A stretch of DNA of 10,276 nucleotides. Origin: an uncultured Prevotella sp. (GTDB lineage: Bacteria; Bacteroidota; Bacteroidia; Bacteroidales; Bacteroidaceae). The notes beneath the pieces were generated by a model. It ran no database searches. It was not told the origin of the DNA and worked only from the letters and a program-made list of their open reading frames with translations. A program made the position numbers and the translations under genes. Position 1 is the first letter of the stretch. Every line of letters starts with the position of its first letter. This document shows positions 1 to 7,734 of the stretch, one piece after another. The DNA lies in contig URDV01000062.1 in NCBI GenBank assembly GCA_900546605.1, positions 1-10,276 on the forward strand, in the 5' to 3' direction.

Positions 1-70
1 TTTCCTTATCTAACAAATTTATAAGCTGACCGTACAACGGCTGTCCGAAAAAATGATTACTTTTGCTCAT
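1..70 (-). CDS. IS4-type transposase, N-terminal fragment cut by window edge
   Basis: The ATG is at 70-68 and the frame runs off the left end, giving 23 codons that begin MSKSNHFFGQPLYGQLINLL. The FFGQPLYGQ-INLLDK pattern resembles the N-terminus of the IS4-family transposases of Bacteroidetes that carry a DUF4372-type leader domain. This is recognition from memory of the family, over a very short stretch. The catalytic DDE part would lie outside the window, so intactness cannot be judged. It has the same orientation as the mla genes and starts about 200 nt after the mlaF-like stop. No terminal inverted repeat or target duplication can be assigned because only one end of the element is present. 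A window ending inside a multicopy element fits an assembly break at a repeat. Confidence 0.6.
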   Translation of the reverse strand, partial: MSKSNHFFGQPLYGQLINLLDKE

Positions 71-105
71 GGTTGTTTTATTTGTTTAGTAGCATCAAAA
101 TAACC

Positions 106-147
106 AAAAAGGGCTGACTCCAGCAAATGGAATCAGCCCTTTTTTTT
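106..147 (-). terminator. Bidirectional intrinsic terminator after mlaF
   Basis: The arms 106-121 and 129-144 form a 16-bp stem with one imperfect pair and a 7-nt loop (AGCAAAT). The odd pair is a G-U wobble on the minus-strand RNA and a C/A mismatch on the plus strand, so the stem is better formed for minus-strand transcription. A-runs and T-runs flank it on both sides, so it can end transcription either way. It would end the porE-mlaE-mlaF transcription and separate it from the transposase. It could instead belong to the end of the insertion sequence, shielding it from outside transcription; the sequence does not decide between these. Confidence 0.75.
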
Positions 148-201
148 GGAAGTCTCGAATTTTTATCGGACACCAATAATTTTATTACAAACCTTTTACG
201 T

Positions 202-252
202 GTTGGCGGAATTAGTAAACAATTTGACAAGTTAACCAAGAATTCCACCAAC
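202..252 (-). repeat. Inverted repeat just downstream of mlaF
   Basis: GTTGGCGGAATT at 202-213 pairs with AATTCCACCAAC at 241-252 around a 27-nt loop. The single mismatch becomes a G-U wobble in minus-strand RNA, giving a 12-bp hairpin starting about 24 nt after the mlaF stop codon. No T-run follows it, so it is not a classical terminator. It may protect the 3' end of the mRNA or be a scar near an insertion. It lies between two copies of the 11-mer AAACCTTTTAC (189-199 and 257-267). The rest of 71-276 holds nothing else I can recognise. Confidence 0.45.
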
Positions 253-276
253 GGGGAAACCTTTTACATCCACAGC

Positions 277-1050
277 CTATTTTTTTACAAACTCGTTCTG
301 TTCCACCTGTTTTACTTTGCGGAATAAGTCTGAGGCAAATATAAAACTATTAAGCAACTCGTTATCAGAGTTCATTACATCGTCCTTTGTTCCCTCCCAC
401 TCATTATAACCTTTATATATAAATAATATGTGTTCACCAATACCCATTACTGAATTCATGTCATGCGTATTGATTATAGTTGTGGTATTAAACTCCTTTG
501 TAATATCATGAATAAGTTCATCTATTACTAACGATGTTTTCGGATCAAGACCTGAATTAGGTTCGTCACAAAATAAATACTTAGGATTCAACGCTATAGC
601 ACGCGCTATAGCCACACGCTTTTGCATACCACCCGATATTTCACCAGGATACTTAGCACCCGCCTCTGACAAGTTTACACGATCAAGACAAAATTGCGCT
701 CTACGCACACGTTCCTTATAACTATCATTTGAAAACATATCGAGCGGAAACATAACATTTTCAAGCACCGACATAGAGTCAAACAAGGCCGCATTTTGAA
801 ATATCATGCCCATTTCGCGACGCAACGAAGCACGCTCACGTTTACTCATTTGCATAAAGCTACGCCCGTCATACAGCACATCGCCTTGTGTGGGCTCAAA
901 CAAGCCCACAATGTTCTTTATCAGTACCGTCTTACCCGAACCACTTTGACCTATTATCAAATTGGTTTTACCACTATCAAATGTCGAAGTGATGCCTTTT
1001 AGCACTTCCTTGCCATCAAAGGATTTATGTAGGTTTTTGATTTCAATCAT
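277..1050 (-). CDS. mlaF: MlaF-like lipid-transport ABC ATPase
   Basis: A 257-residue ATP-binding subunit that would power a phospholipid transporter of the Mla/MCE type at the inner membrane. All ABC motifs are visible: Walker A GQSGSGKT (34-41), Q-loop Q85 in MIFQNAALFD, signature ISGGMQKR (138-145), Walker B YLFCDE with catalytic E163, and the switch histidine H196 in INTHD. The SGGMQKR form of the signature and the pairing with an MlaE permease separate it from ordinary importers. The C-terminus (about 210-257) is a short charged tail. Its ATG overlaps the stop of the upstream permease by ATGA, indicating translational coupling and a 1:1 complex. The stop TAG is at 279-277. No MCE/MlaD or MlaB gene adjoins it in the window. 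Family assignment is strong; the exact lipid and direction of transport are not shown by sequence. Confidence 0.9.
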   Translation of the reverse strand: MIEIKNLHKSFDGKEVLKGITSTFDSGKTNLIIGQSGSGKTVLIKNIVGLFEPTQGDVLYDGRSFMQMSKRERASLRREMGMIFQNAALFDSMSVLENVMFPLDMFSNDSYKERVRRAQFCLDRVNLSEAGAKYPGEISGGMQKRVAIARAIALNPKYLFCDEPNSGLDPKTSLVIDELIHDITKEFNTTTIINTHDMNSVMGIGEHILFIYKGYNEWEGTKDDVMNSDNELLNSFIFASDLFRKVKQVEQNEFVKK

Positions 1051-1793
1051 GAGAGTAACTGTGTAAGGAATAAGTCAGAAAACAATATTAGCATTGAGCA
1101 CGACACAACGGCATTAGTACTGGCCTTGCCCACTTCAATACTACCCCCTTCAACGTTATAACCATAAAAGGACGATACGCTCGAAATGATAAAAGCAAAG
1201 AACAAAGACTTGATTACGCCCATCCAAAAGAACCATTGCGTAAACGAATGTTGTAGACCCGCTGTTAAGTCTGACGGAGTAATAATATGACCGATGTAGG
1301 CCGTGGCGTAGGCACCAATAATGCCACTAAAAGTGCTAAATATTACCAGCAAAGGCATAATGGTTACAAGCCCAGCTATTTTAGGCAATACCAAAAACGA
1401 AGCTGGATTTACTCCCATTATTTCAAGTGCATCAATTTGCTGCGTAGTACGCATTGTGCCCAATTCTGATGCTATGTTCGACCCGACCTTACCCGATAGT
1501 ATCAAACACATTATGCTCGATGAAAACTCAAGCAGCATAATTTCGCGTGTCACATAACCCGACACCCAATGAGGCATCCACGGACTTTGTATGTTCAACT
1601 TTATTTGAATACAAATAACAGCACCTATGAAAAACGATATGAGCAACACGATTCCAATAGAGTCAACCCCCAATTGCACCATCTCTTTTACATATTGCTT
1701 CCAAAACATTCGCATACGCTCAGGACGCGAAAAAGTACGTCCCATTAGCATTAAATAACGCCCAAAGGCATTGAGAAATTTTATTATTAACAT
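1047..1793 (-). CDS. mlaE: MlaE-like lipid ABC permease
   Basis: A 248-residue integral inner-membrane protein of the MlaE/YrbE permease family, near the usual family length of about 250-260. Hydrophobic segments can be seen at roughly 46-64, 86-102, 138-170, 188-206 and 226-245. The family hallmark lies at about 100-133: GKVGSNIASELGTMR followed by Q-IDALE-MGVNP. The N-terminal 40 residues are basic and amphipathic, like the interface helix of MlaE. GAAGAAG directly precedes the ATG. It lies 120 nt after the porE-like stop, with neither a terminator nor a TAnnTTTG promoter visible in that gap, so read-through from porE is likely. It overlaps mlaF by 4 nt. Its partner should be an MCE-domain protein that carries lipid across the periplasm; none is encoded here. 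Confidence 0.9.
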   Translation of the reverse strand: MLIIKFLNAFGRYLMLMGRTFSRPERMRMFWKQYVKEMVQLGVDSIGIVLLISFFIGAVICIQIKLNIQSPWMPHWVSGYVTREIMLLEFSSSIMCLILSGKVGSNIASELGTMRTTQQIDALEIMGVNPASFLVLPKIAGLVTIMPLLVIFSTFSGIIGAYATAYIGHIITPSDLTAGLQHSFTQWFFWMGVIKSLFFAFIISSVSSFYGYNVEGGSIEVGKASTNAVVSCSMLILFSDLFLTQLLS

Positions 1794-1913
1794 CTTCTTC
1801 GTTTATTACATAATATGATGATTACTTCAGCACCTGTTTATCACCTACATTTTGCACTTTTAAGGGAATAGTATATACGCTTAAACTGTTCTACATACAT
1901 GCGTTTGATGTGC

Positions 1914-3959
1914 TTATTCATCAGGCTTGCGCAGCGCCTCGGGCTTGAGGTTACCATTTTCATCAAAGAGCCCATATGTAGTACGCAACACACGAAACTC
2001 TGTACGACGATTGAGCGCATTACACACTTCTTGCAGCTCTTTTGGCAATTTAAGTATATAGGGCACCGTGAGCGTATCGCCCGTGTGCAAAAACGGATAG
2101 GTTTCAGTTAACCTCTTATTTACTATTTTGGGAACCTCTTTTCCATATCCCTTAGCTGTCAAGCGGTCAGCAGCTATGCCGTGTTCCGTAAGATAACGTA
2201 CTACACTCTCAGCACGCCGTTGTGAAAGTTTTAAGTTATAAGCAGCGTTGCCTCTGTAGTCACAATGTGCCGATAGCTCTATCGTCACATTAGGATTTTC
2301 TTTCAGCATTTTCGTTAATCGGTCAAGCGCTTCACATGAATTATTGGTCAAGGTTGCCTTATCAAATTCATAAAATACATTACGCACCAACACAGGCGAT
2401 GATATACTGGGCAGCGCAAATTGTAACACATGCTGTTTCTCTACCTCGGTGGTGTCAGCCCGTAATTCGTTACGCACATTTAAGTAACCATTACATGTAG
2501 CTAAAAACAAATAGCTAACGCCTGGCTGAAGTGGCTTTTCAAACGATCCATCTGACAACACGCTCACCTTTTCATTCGTACCATCACTACCTACCATGTA
2601 AACAACAGCCTGGGGCAGTTCATAGCCATCTTGCTCATACACCCACCCTTTTACCGTTTGCAACACCTCGGGGTAAGAGAATTCATAGATTTTATCCCAT
2701 CCACGTCCGCCCGTAGCACGATTCGATGAAAAGAATCCACGATTATGCAGTCCCTCAAAAGTTATGCCAAAGTCATCAGCATTCGAGTTCATTGGCCAAG
2801 GCAAGTGCACAACTGTCCACTTATGTAGCACTGTGTCTTCTTTGGCGCGATAAATGTCAAGTCCCCCCATATTGCCCACATGTGCTGTACTTGAAAAGTA
2901 TAATTCACCATTTGGACGAAAGGCTGGGAAACATTCATTACCCGCTGTGTTTATATCAGGTCCTAAGTTCTCAACCCTACCTATGCCATGCTTCCCCCCT
3001 ATTTCAGCTCGCCACAAATCAAGTCCACCCTGTCCGCCTGGCATATCTGAAGCAAAATAGAGCCATCTACCATCAGGCGACACAGCTGGATGTGCATACG
3101 ATGAAAGAGTGTCGCCCGATATTTTTAAGGGCGTAGGCTTTGCCCATTTAGCATCTGTTCGCTGCGATGTCCATATCTCGGCCATGCGTGGATATGAAGG
3201 GTCAGTGCGACATACCGTTAAATACATCGTTTTACCATCTTGAGTAAAAGAGCAAGCGCCTTCGTCAAACTCTGTGTTTAAATCTCCTTCAACAGACTCT
3301 ACCGCTTTCCATTTACCCTTTTCATCCTTTTTACTAAAATAAATATCTCCATTTTTAGTAGCCGTTATACCACTCACATCACCCTTTGCTTGTTGCCTTG
3401 TTGAGGTAAAATACACCTGTTGTGCATCTATGCCCATGTAAGCAGGACAATAGTCAGCACGCGAACCATTCAATAGGTTGTATAGTTTTATGGAATAAGC
3501 CGACCCATTCTTTTTTTCATTAGGAGCCACCAAACACGACGCTATGCCCTGTTCTGCTTGCACATCACCAGGCACAGAGTCAAGATAAGAGCGATAAGCC
3601 ATTTCTGCTGCCTTATAATTACCTTGTTGACGCAAAGCATCCCCTAACTTTAAAAACGTCAAAGTGTCAGTATAATGATAACGTACTGCATTTTGAAAGG
3701 CTCCCACAGCTCGTGCTATATTACCATAGCGACTATAAGCGTCACCCATTTTGTAAGCTATACGGCCACGTGCCGCACGATTTTTGGGTGGAGTCTGACC
3801 ATAGGCTCGCTTATACTGCCCTGCAGCCTCAGCGTACTCACCAAGTGCCAAAGCCGCATCCCCCTTGCGAACAGACTTTTCTGCACTTCCGCAACTACCC
3901 AACAACACGGATAGCAGCAAATTTAATCCTATTATGTATAGAGTTACGATACGATTCAT
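1914..3959 (-). CDS. porE: PorE-like OmpA-domain lipoprotein (TPR, beta-propeller, peptidoglycan binding)
   Basis: A 681-residue envelope lipoprotein. The signal peptide ends in a lipobox LGSC with lipidated C23. Next come about three TPR repeats (32-135), six-bladed PD40/WD40-like propeller repeats (about 175-425; several carry SPDG, FTQDG and YFSS motifs), a small carboxypeptidase-regulatory-like beta domain (434-515) and an OmpA C-terminal domain (527-658). In that domain NVFYEFDKATL and the CDYRG...YNLKLSQRRAESV motif are intact; D567 and R582 have the 15-residue spacing of the diaminopimelate-binding Asp/Arg pair of E. coli OmpA. The architecture and length match PorE (PG1058) of Porphyromonas gingivalis, which links the type IX secretion system to peptidoglycan. 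The same layout also occurs in OmpA proteins not tied to type IX secretion, so the name is tentative while the domain calls are firm. It heads a probable operon with mlaE and mlaF. Confidence 0.8.
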   Translation of the reverse strand: MNRIVTLYIIGLNLLLSVLLGSCGSAEKSVRKGDAALALGEYAEAAGQYKRAYGQTPPKNRAARGRIAYKMGDAYSRYGNIARAVGAFQNAVRYHYTDTLTFLKLGDALRQQGNYKAAEMAYRSYLDSVPGDVQAEQGIASCLVAPNEKKNGSAYSIKLYNLLNGSRADYCPAYMGIDAQQVYFTSTRQQAKGDVSGITATKNGDIYFSKKDEKGKWKAVESVEGDLNTEFDEGACSFTQDGKTMYLTVCRTDPSYPRMAEIWTSQRTDAKWAKPTPLKISGDTLSSYAHPAVSPDGRWLYFASDMPGGQGGLDLWRAEIGGKHGIGRVENLGPDINTAGNECFPAFRPNGELYFSSTAHVGNMGGLDIYRAKEDTVLHKWTVVHLPWPMNSNADDFGITFEGLHNRGFFSSNRATGGRGWDKIYEFSYPEVLQTVKGWVYEQDGYELPQAVVYMVGSDGTNEKVSVLSDGSFEKPLQPGVSYLFLATCNGYLNVRNELRADTTEVEKQHVLQFALPSISSPVLVRNVFYEFDKATLTNNSCEALDRLTKMLKENPNVTIELSAHCDYRGNAAYNLKLSQRRAESVVRYLTEHGIAADRLTAKGYGKEVPKIVNKRLTETYPFLHTGDTLTVPYILKLPKELQEVCNALNRRTEFRVLRTTYGLFDENGNLKPEALRKPDE

Positions 3960-4012
3960 TCTTTATTTTTTACCTTTGTCGTGAAGTGTCATGACATGAT
4001 TGAGGTACAATT

Positions 4013-4171
4013 TTATGCAACGATAGTGCAAGACGAATGCAATAAGTCAAGCTTGCTTGAACTTATTGCTGAGCCGCGACCTATCTTATGCAAAGATAGT
4101 GCAAGGCGAATGCAATAAGTCAAGCTTGCTTGAACTTATTGCTGAGCCGCAGCCTATCTTATGCAAAGATA
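4013..4171. repeat. 73-bp tandem repeat with internal dyad
   Basis: Two full units (4013-4085 and 4086-4158) and the first 13 bases of a third (4159-4171) follow each other with an exact 73-bp period. The two full units differ at only four positions (4021, 4033 and the GA/AG pair near 4078-4079). Each unit contains a near-palindrome, GCAATAAGTCAAGC then GCTTGAACTTATTGC, with one bulged base. GATAG and CTATC near the two ends of the unit can pair as an outer stem. The junction sequence TTATGCAAAGATA reads TATCTTTGCATAA on the minus strand, the form of a Bacteroidetes -7 box. From memory, similar palindromic intergenic repeats with GCAAAGATAGTGCAAG are common in Prevotella and Bacteroides genomes; I cannot verify this here. 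Confidence 0.85.
4091..4123 (-). promoter_or_regulatory. Candidate porE promoter inside the repeat
   Basis: On the minus strand TATCTTTG (4098-4091) matches the -7 consensus TAnnTTTG. A TTG (4123-4121) lies 22 nt upstream, slightly longer than the usual 19-21. Transcription would start about 120 nt before the porE-like ATG. A second TATCTTTG (4171-4164) has no good -33 partner, and the third equivalent is degenerate (TATCGTTG, 4027-4020). No better minus-strand promoter is visible between porE and dapA. Confidence 0.35.
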
Positions 4172-4443
4172 CAATATCATAATCAGATGTCGTTTATTTT
4201 CATAACTAAAATAACACATAGCCAAGCACAGCAACTATTTTTTCGGCAAAAAAGAACATTTCTGTGGATATAGAGTTCTCAGTCTATATTCAGTTTTATC
4301 TTACATAGCACGTTTCCATTGATATAAAACGACACACAACGTTCTCAAATGGCAATAGCAACAACTGAGACACACATATGTAACATTTTTTATAATAACA
4401 AGAACATTCACCCTAATTACAATGAATATTTTTGTGCATATAT
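4172..4443. other. A/T-rich intergenic stretch without a gene
   Basis: No credible reading frame is present on either strand. The one visible structure is a short perfect inverted repeat, ATATAGA at 4268-4274 and TCTATAT at 4283-4289, with an 8-nt loop and no T-run. The 9-mer AAGAACATT occurs at 4252 and 4400. Neither is strong enough to assign a function. Confidence 0.5.
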
Positions 4444-4474
4444 TTTGCACTATGTGCTACTTGCATTACCTTTG
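4444..4474 (+). promoter_or_regulatory. dapA promoter, Bacteroidetes type
   Basis: TTTG at 4444-4447, a 19-nt spacer and TACCTTTG at 4467-4474 fit the Bacteroidetes housekeeping sigma consensus exactly. The start of transcription would fall near 4481, leaving a leader of about 60 nt. This excludes a longer dapA beginning at the in-frame ATG at 4432, which lies upstream of the promoter. Confidence 0.8.
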
Positions 4475-4539
4475 CAAACAAAATGTATGGAATACGTTAT
4501 TTCATACTTCCATTAGTAATCATACACCCTAAAATAAAT

Positions 4540-5430
4540 ATGAAAAGAGTGAATCCATTCAAAGGATTGGGCATAGCACTTGTCACACCCTTTAAAGAAG
4601 ACGGCAACGTTGATTTTGACAAACTCGGTGCTTTGGTTGAAGATCAAATTAGTAACGGCATAGACTTTTTGTGCGTATTAGGCACTACTGCTGAAACTCC
4701 CTGCCTTACCGACAAAGAGAAACGCGCTGTAATGGATTATGTCATTCAAGTAAACAACAAGCGTGTACCTTTGCTCTTAGGCGCAGGAGGCAACTGCACA
4801 GCCAACGTGGTTAACTACCTCAACACCACTAACCTCGATGGCTTTGAAGGCGTACTAATTGTAGCTCCATTCTATAACAAGCCCACACAAGAGGGCTTAT
4901 ACCAACACTTTAAAACAGTGGCCGACAATAGTCCCGTACCTGTAGTACTCTACAACGTACCTGGACGAACAGGCGTAAATATTGAAGCAGCTACTACCCT
5001 ACGTATTGCCCACGATTGTCCCAACGTGGTGGCTATAAAAGAGGCTTCAGGCAAAATCGGGCAAATTGAGGACATCGTTGAGCAAGCCCCCGAAGGTTTT
5101 GAAGTGCTGAGTGGTGATGATGCCATTACATTTGAATTGCTCACCATTGGAGCTGTTGGCGTCATTTCAGTTGTAGGCAATGCCTACCCCAAAGCATTTG
5201 GCAACATGATACATAGCGCACTCGCAGGCGACTATAACAAAGCATTAACCATTCACCGCCAAATGAGTTCCATCTACAAACTTTTGTCAGCCGATGGTAA
5301 CCCCGCTGGCATAAAGTCTTTGCTGGGCATACAACACAAAGCTCTTAATAAGTTACGCTTGCCACTCGTACCAGCTCGCGATGTTACCTACCAAGCCATT
5401 GAAAAGTTTGTAAACGAATTCAACGCATAA
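4540..5430 (+). CDS. dapA: 4-hydroxy-tetrahydrodipicolinate synthase
   Basis: A 296-residue cytosolic TIM-barrel lyase that condenses pyruvate with L-aspartate semialdehyde, the first committed step to diaminopimelate and lysine. Key residues are present: T49-T50 in GTTAETP, Y112 in APFYNKP, Y138 in YNVPGRTG, substrate-binding R143 and Schiff-base lysine K167 in VVAIKEASG. Length is normal for the family. The start at 4540 (MKRVNPFKGLG) is chosen because the family begins this way and because the promoter at 4444-4474 lies inside the 36-codon extension that the frame allows upstream. No strong Shine-Dalgarno is seen, as usual in Bacteroidetes. It appears to be a single-gene transcript, closed by the large hairpin at 5451-5542. 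Diaminopimelate made through it is also the ligand of the OmpA domain in the divergent neighbour. Confidence 0.97.
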   Translation: MKRVNPFKGLGIALVTPFKEDGNVDFDKLGALVEDQISNGIDFLCVLGTTAETPCLTDKEKRAVMDYVIQVNNKRVPLLLGAGGNCTANVVNYLNTTNLDGFEGVLIVAPFYNKPTQEGLYQHFKTVADNSPVPVVLYNVPGRTGVNIEAATTLRIAHDCPNVVAIKEASGKIGQIEDIVEQAPEGFEVLSGDDAITFELLTIGAVGVISVVGNAYPKAFGNMIHSALAGDYNKALTIHRQMSSIYKLLSADGNPAGIKSLLGIQHKALNKLRLPLVPARDVTYQAIEKFVNEFNA

Positions 5431-5450
5431 ACAGACACTTCAATCACAAC

Positions 5451-5542
5451 AAGTGTGTCAAAACTTTCATAATGCGAACGAATATACGTGTTTTACGTTA
5501 TTCTGTTACAACATAAAAGTTTTGACACACTTCCTTTTTTTT
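5451..5542 (+). terminator. dapA terminator with unusually long branched hairpin
   Basis: AAGTGTGTCAAAACTTT (5451-5467) and its exact reverse complement (5516-5532) form a perfect 17-bp stem, followed by CC and eight T residues (5535-5542). The 48-nt region between the arms is much longer than a normal terminator loop and contains a second small hairpin: AATATACGT (5481-5489) against ACGTTATT (5495-5502) with one bulge. It starts 20 nt after the dapA stop and lies ahead of the fbp promoter. Confidence 0.75.
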
Positions 5543-5571
5543 ATAAGCTAAATGTTTTCGCATCATTTTAC

Positions 5572-5602
5572 TTGCTACATTCATTCGCATTACTTACCTT
5601 TG
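5572..5602 (+). promoter_or_regulatory. fbp promoter, Bacteroidetes type
   Basis: TTG at 5572-5574, a 20-nt spacer and TACCTTTG at 5595-5602. The -7 box is the same as that of dapA. Transcription would start near 5609, about 60 nt before the fbp ATG and downstream of the dapA terminator. Confidence 0.7.
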
Positions 5603-5668
5603 TGTGTGGTAGAGCAACCTATATAGTTCTCTTACCATAAACAATATTCCCCTAAAGTTTATAACGCC

Positions 5669-7657
5669 ATGCCCAAACCCACCATATCCAATCGTAGCAT
5701 AAATGCAGACATGAGATATTTAAAGTTGCTTGCACGCGATTTTCCCACCATATCGCAAGTAACAACCGAAATTATTAACCTCGAAGCTATTCTGCATCTG
5801 CCCAAACCTACCGAACACTTTTTGGCGGACTTGCATGGAGAGAATGAAGCTTTTCAACACGTGCTACGTAATGCCTCAGGCAATATTAAGCGTAAGGTAA
5901 AAGAGATATTTGGCAACACGCTACGTGAAAAAGAAATTCGCGACCTTTGCACTCTTATTTATTACCCCAAGCAAAAGTTAGAGTTGGTAAAACAAAACGA
6001 TACCGATTTGTCCGACTATTATCAAACCACGCTTAACCAGCTCATTGCCGTTTGCCGCAACGTTTCGTCAAAGTATACACGTTCAAAGGTGCGCAAAAGT
6101 TTGCCTACCGAGTTTGCATACATTATTGAAGAACTATTACACGAAAGCACCGATGACCGCAACAAGCAAGCTTATGTGGGCGTCATCATACAAACCATTA
6201 TCGGTACAGGGCGTGCCGCAGGCTTTGTCAAAGCCATTTGCGAACTCATACAGCGTTTAGCCATTGACCAACTACACATATTAGGCGACATATTTGATCG
6301 TGGTCCTGGGGCACACCTCATTATGGACACGCTTTCTAAATACCACCATTGGGACATTCAATGGGGTAATCACGACATGCTTTGGATGGGAGCCGCGGCT
6401 GGCAACAAAGCATGTATAGCAAGCGTGTTACGCTTATCGTTCAGATACGCCAACACACAAACTCTTGAAGAGGGATATGGCATAAACCTTGTACCCATGG
6501 CAACCTTCGCCATGGAAACCTATGCTAACGACCCATGCACTATTTTCTACCCCAAAATTGAAGACCCCAGTCGCAGGCCTAATGACAAGGAGTGCAAACT
6601 CATAGCACAAATGCACAAAGCCATTGCCATCATTCAGTTTAAGTTAGAGGGGCAACTCTACAAACAACACCCCGAATGGAACATGACTGACCGCTGCTTG
6701 CTTGAAACCATTGACCTTGAAAAGGGTACTTGCATAATAGATGGACAAACTTACCCCATTACTGACTGCAACTTTCCAACCCTCACCCCCGAGCATCCTT
6801 ACCAACTCACTACTGAGGAAGAGAACTTGATTGAACGCCTACAACATTCATTCTTAATTGCCGACCGTTTGCAAGCTCATGTTCAGCAACTATTGCTTCA
6901 TGGCAGCATGTATGGTGTGTATAACTCCAATCTGCTATTTCATGCCTCAGTTCCCATGAATGAAGATAAGTCATTAAAAGAGGTCATGGTTGAAGGACAA
7001 AACGTTGCTGGACGCGAACTTATGGAACGCGTTGAACAATTGGTGCGAGCTGCTTACGATGATGATTGCGACGCTACAGAAAAACAACGCGCTTGCGACT
7101 ATTTTTGGTATCTGTGGTGTGGCCCAAACTCTCCCTTATTCGACAAATCAAAGATGTCTACCTTCGAACGCTACTTTATTGAGGATAAGGCTACACATAA
7201 AGAAGAAAAGGGATGGTACTACAGCCTGCGCAACGAGGCCGAAGTATGCGACCATATAATGGACGCCTTTGGCGTGACGGGCAAGCATCGACACATTATT
7301 AACGGTCATGTGCCCGTCAGAGCTGCCAATGGTGAAAACCCCATTAAGGCCGATGGAAAACTGATGGTCATTGATGGCGGATTTGCCAAAGCCTACCACA
7401 ACACCACAGGTATTGCAGGTTATACATTAGTTTACCACTCACGAGGATTTCAACTCGTGCAGCACGCACCTTTCACATCAACTGAGGAGGCCATACTCAA
7501 CGGAACTGACATCAAGTCGACCACTCAAATTGTTGAAATGATGGGACATCGCGCCATGGTTAACGACACTGACAAAGGGGCGGAACTACGCGAGCAGATA
7601 GCCGACCTCGAAAAACTTTTAGTGGCCTACCGACGCGGCTTCATCAAAGAACTTTAG
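5669..7657 (+). CDS. fbp: Fructose-1,6-bisphosphatase, class III
   Basis: A 662-residue cytosolic phosphatase that hydrolyses fructose 1,6-bisphosphate to fructose 6-phosphate in gluconeogenesis. This class, found in Firmicutes and Bacteroidetes, is unrelated to E. coli Fbp and belongs to the metallophosphatase superfamily. The metal-binding motifs are seen in order: D54/H56 in LADLHGE, GDIFDRG (206-212) and GNHD (233-236), with later histidine motifs LLFHAS and INGHVPV in the C-terminal half. Length matches the family (about 640-670). The start at 5669 is the first ATG after the promoter; a second Met at codon 15, just before the conserved RYLKLLARDFPT block, is a possible alternative. It is followed after 77 nt by sdaA with no terminator between them, so the two may be co-transcribed. 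Confidence 0.96.
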   Translation: MPKPTISNRSINADMRYLKLLARDFPTISQVTTEIINLEAILHLPKPTEHFLADLHGENEAFQHVLRNASGNIKRKVKEIFGNTLREKEIRDLCTLIYYPKQKLELVKQNDTDLSDYYQTTLNQLIAVCRNVSSKYTRSKVRKSLPTEFAYIIEELLHESTDDRNKQAYVGVIIQTIIGTGRAAGFVKAICELIQRLAIDQLHILGDIFDRGPGAHLIMDTLSKYHHWDIQWGNHDMLWMGAAAGNKACIASVLRLSFRYANTQTLEEGYGINLVPMATFAMETYANDPCTIFYPKIEDPSRRPNDKECKLIAQMHKAIAIIQFKLEGQLYKQHPEWNMTDRCLLETIDLEKGTCIIDGQTYPITDCNFPTLTPEHPYQLTTEEENLIERLQHSFLIADRLQAHVQQLLLHGSMYGVYNSNLLFHASVPMNEDKSLKEVMVEGQNVAGRELMERVEQLVRAAYDDDCDATEKQRACDYFWYLWCGPNSPLFDKSKMSTFERYFIEDKATHKEEKGWYYSLRNEAEVCDHIMDAFGVTGKHRHIINGHVPVRAANGENPIKADGKLMVIDGGFAKAYHNTTGIAGYTLVYHSRGFQLVQHAPFTSTEEAILNGTDIKSTTQIVEMMGHRAMVNDTDKGAELREQIADLEKLLVAYRRGFIKEL

Positions 7658-7734
7658 CAAAGTTTTAAATGTATAGGGTAATCCCCACAATACCATCAAA
7701 TACATACACTTCTATATATTAGCACACTCTCAAA

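Noticed and set aside
127..327. 66-codon plus-strand frame across the terminator and the end of mlaF
   Set aside because: It starts in the terminator hairpin and overlaps the conserved mlaF gene antisense; there is no promoter or recognisable motif.
2726..3136. 136-codon plus-strand frame antisense to the porE-like gene
   Set aside because: It lies wholly opposite a well-supported multidomain coding region and its translation shows no domain; it is a shadow frame.
3971..3978. Plus-strand TACCTTTG just upstream of the porE start
   Set aside because: It matches a -7 box but has no TTG at the right distance upstream and no plus-strand gene follows for over 500 bases.
4013..4171. CRISPR array
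   Set aside because: The repeats are directly adjacent 73-bp units without variable spacers, and no cas genes are present.
4268..4289. Short inverted repeat ATATAGA/TCTATAT in the porE-dapA gap
   Set aside because: A 7-bp A/T-rich dyad is expected by chance here; there is no T-run and no evident link to the promoter.
4432..4539. Extending dapA 36 codons upstream to the in-frame ATG at 4432
   Set aside because: The clear promoter at 4444-4474 lies within this stretch, and DapA proteins begin near MKRVNPFKGLG; the start at 4540 is preferred.
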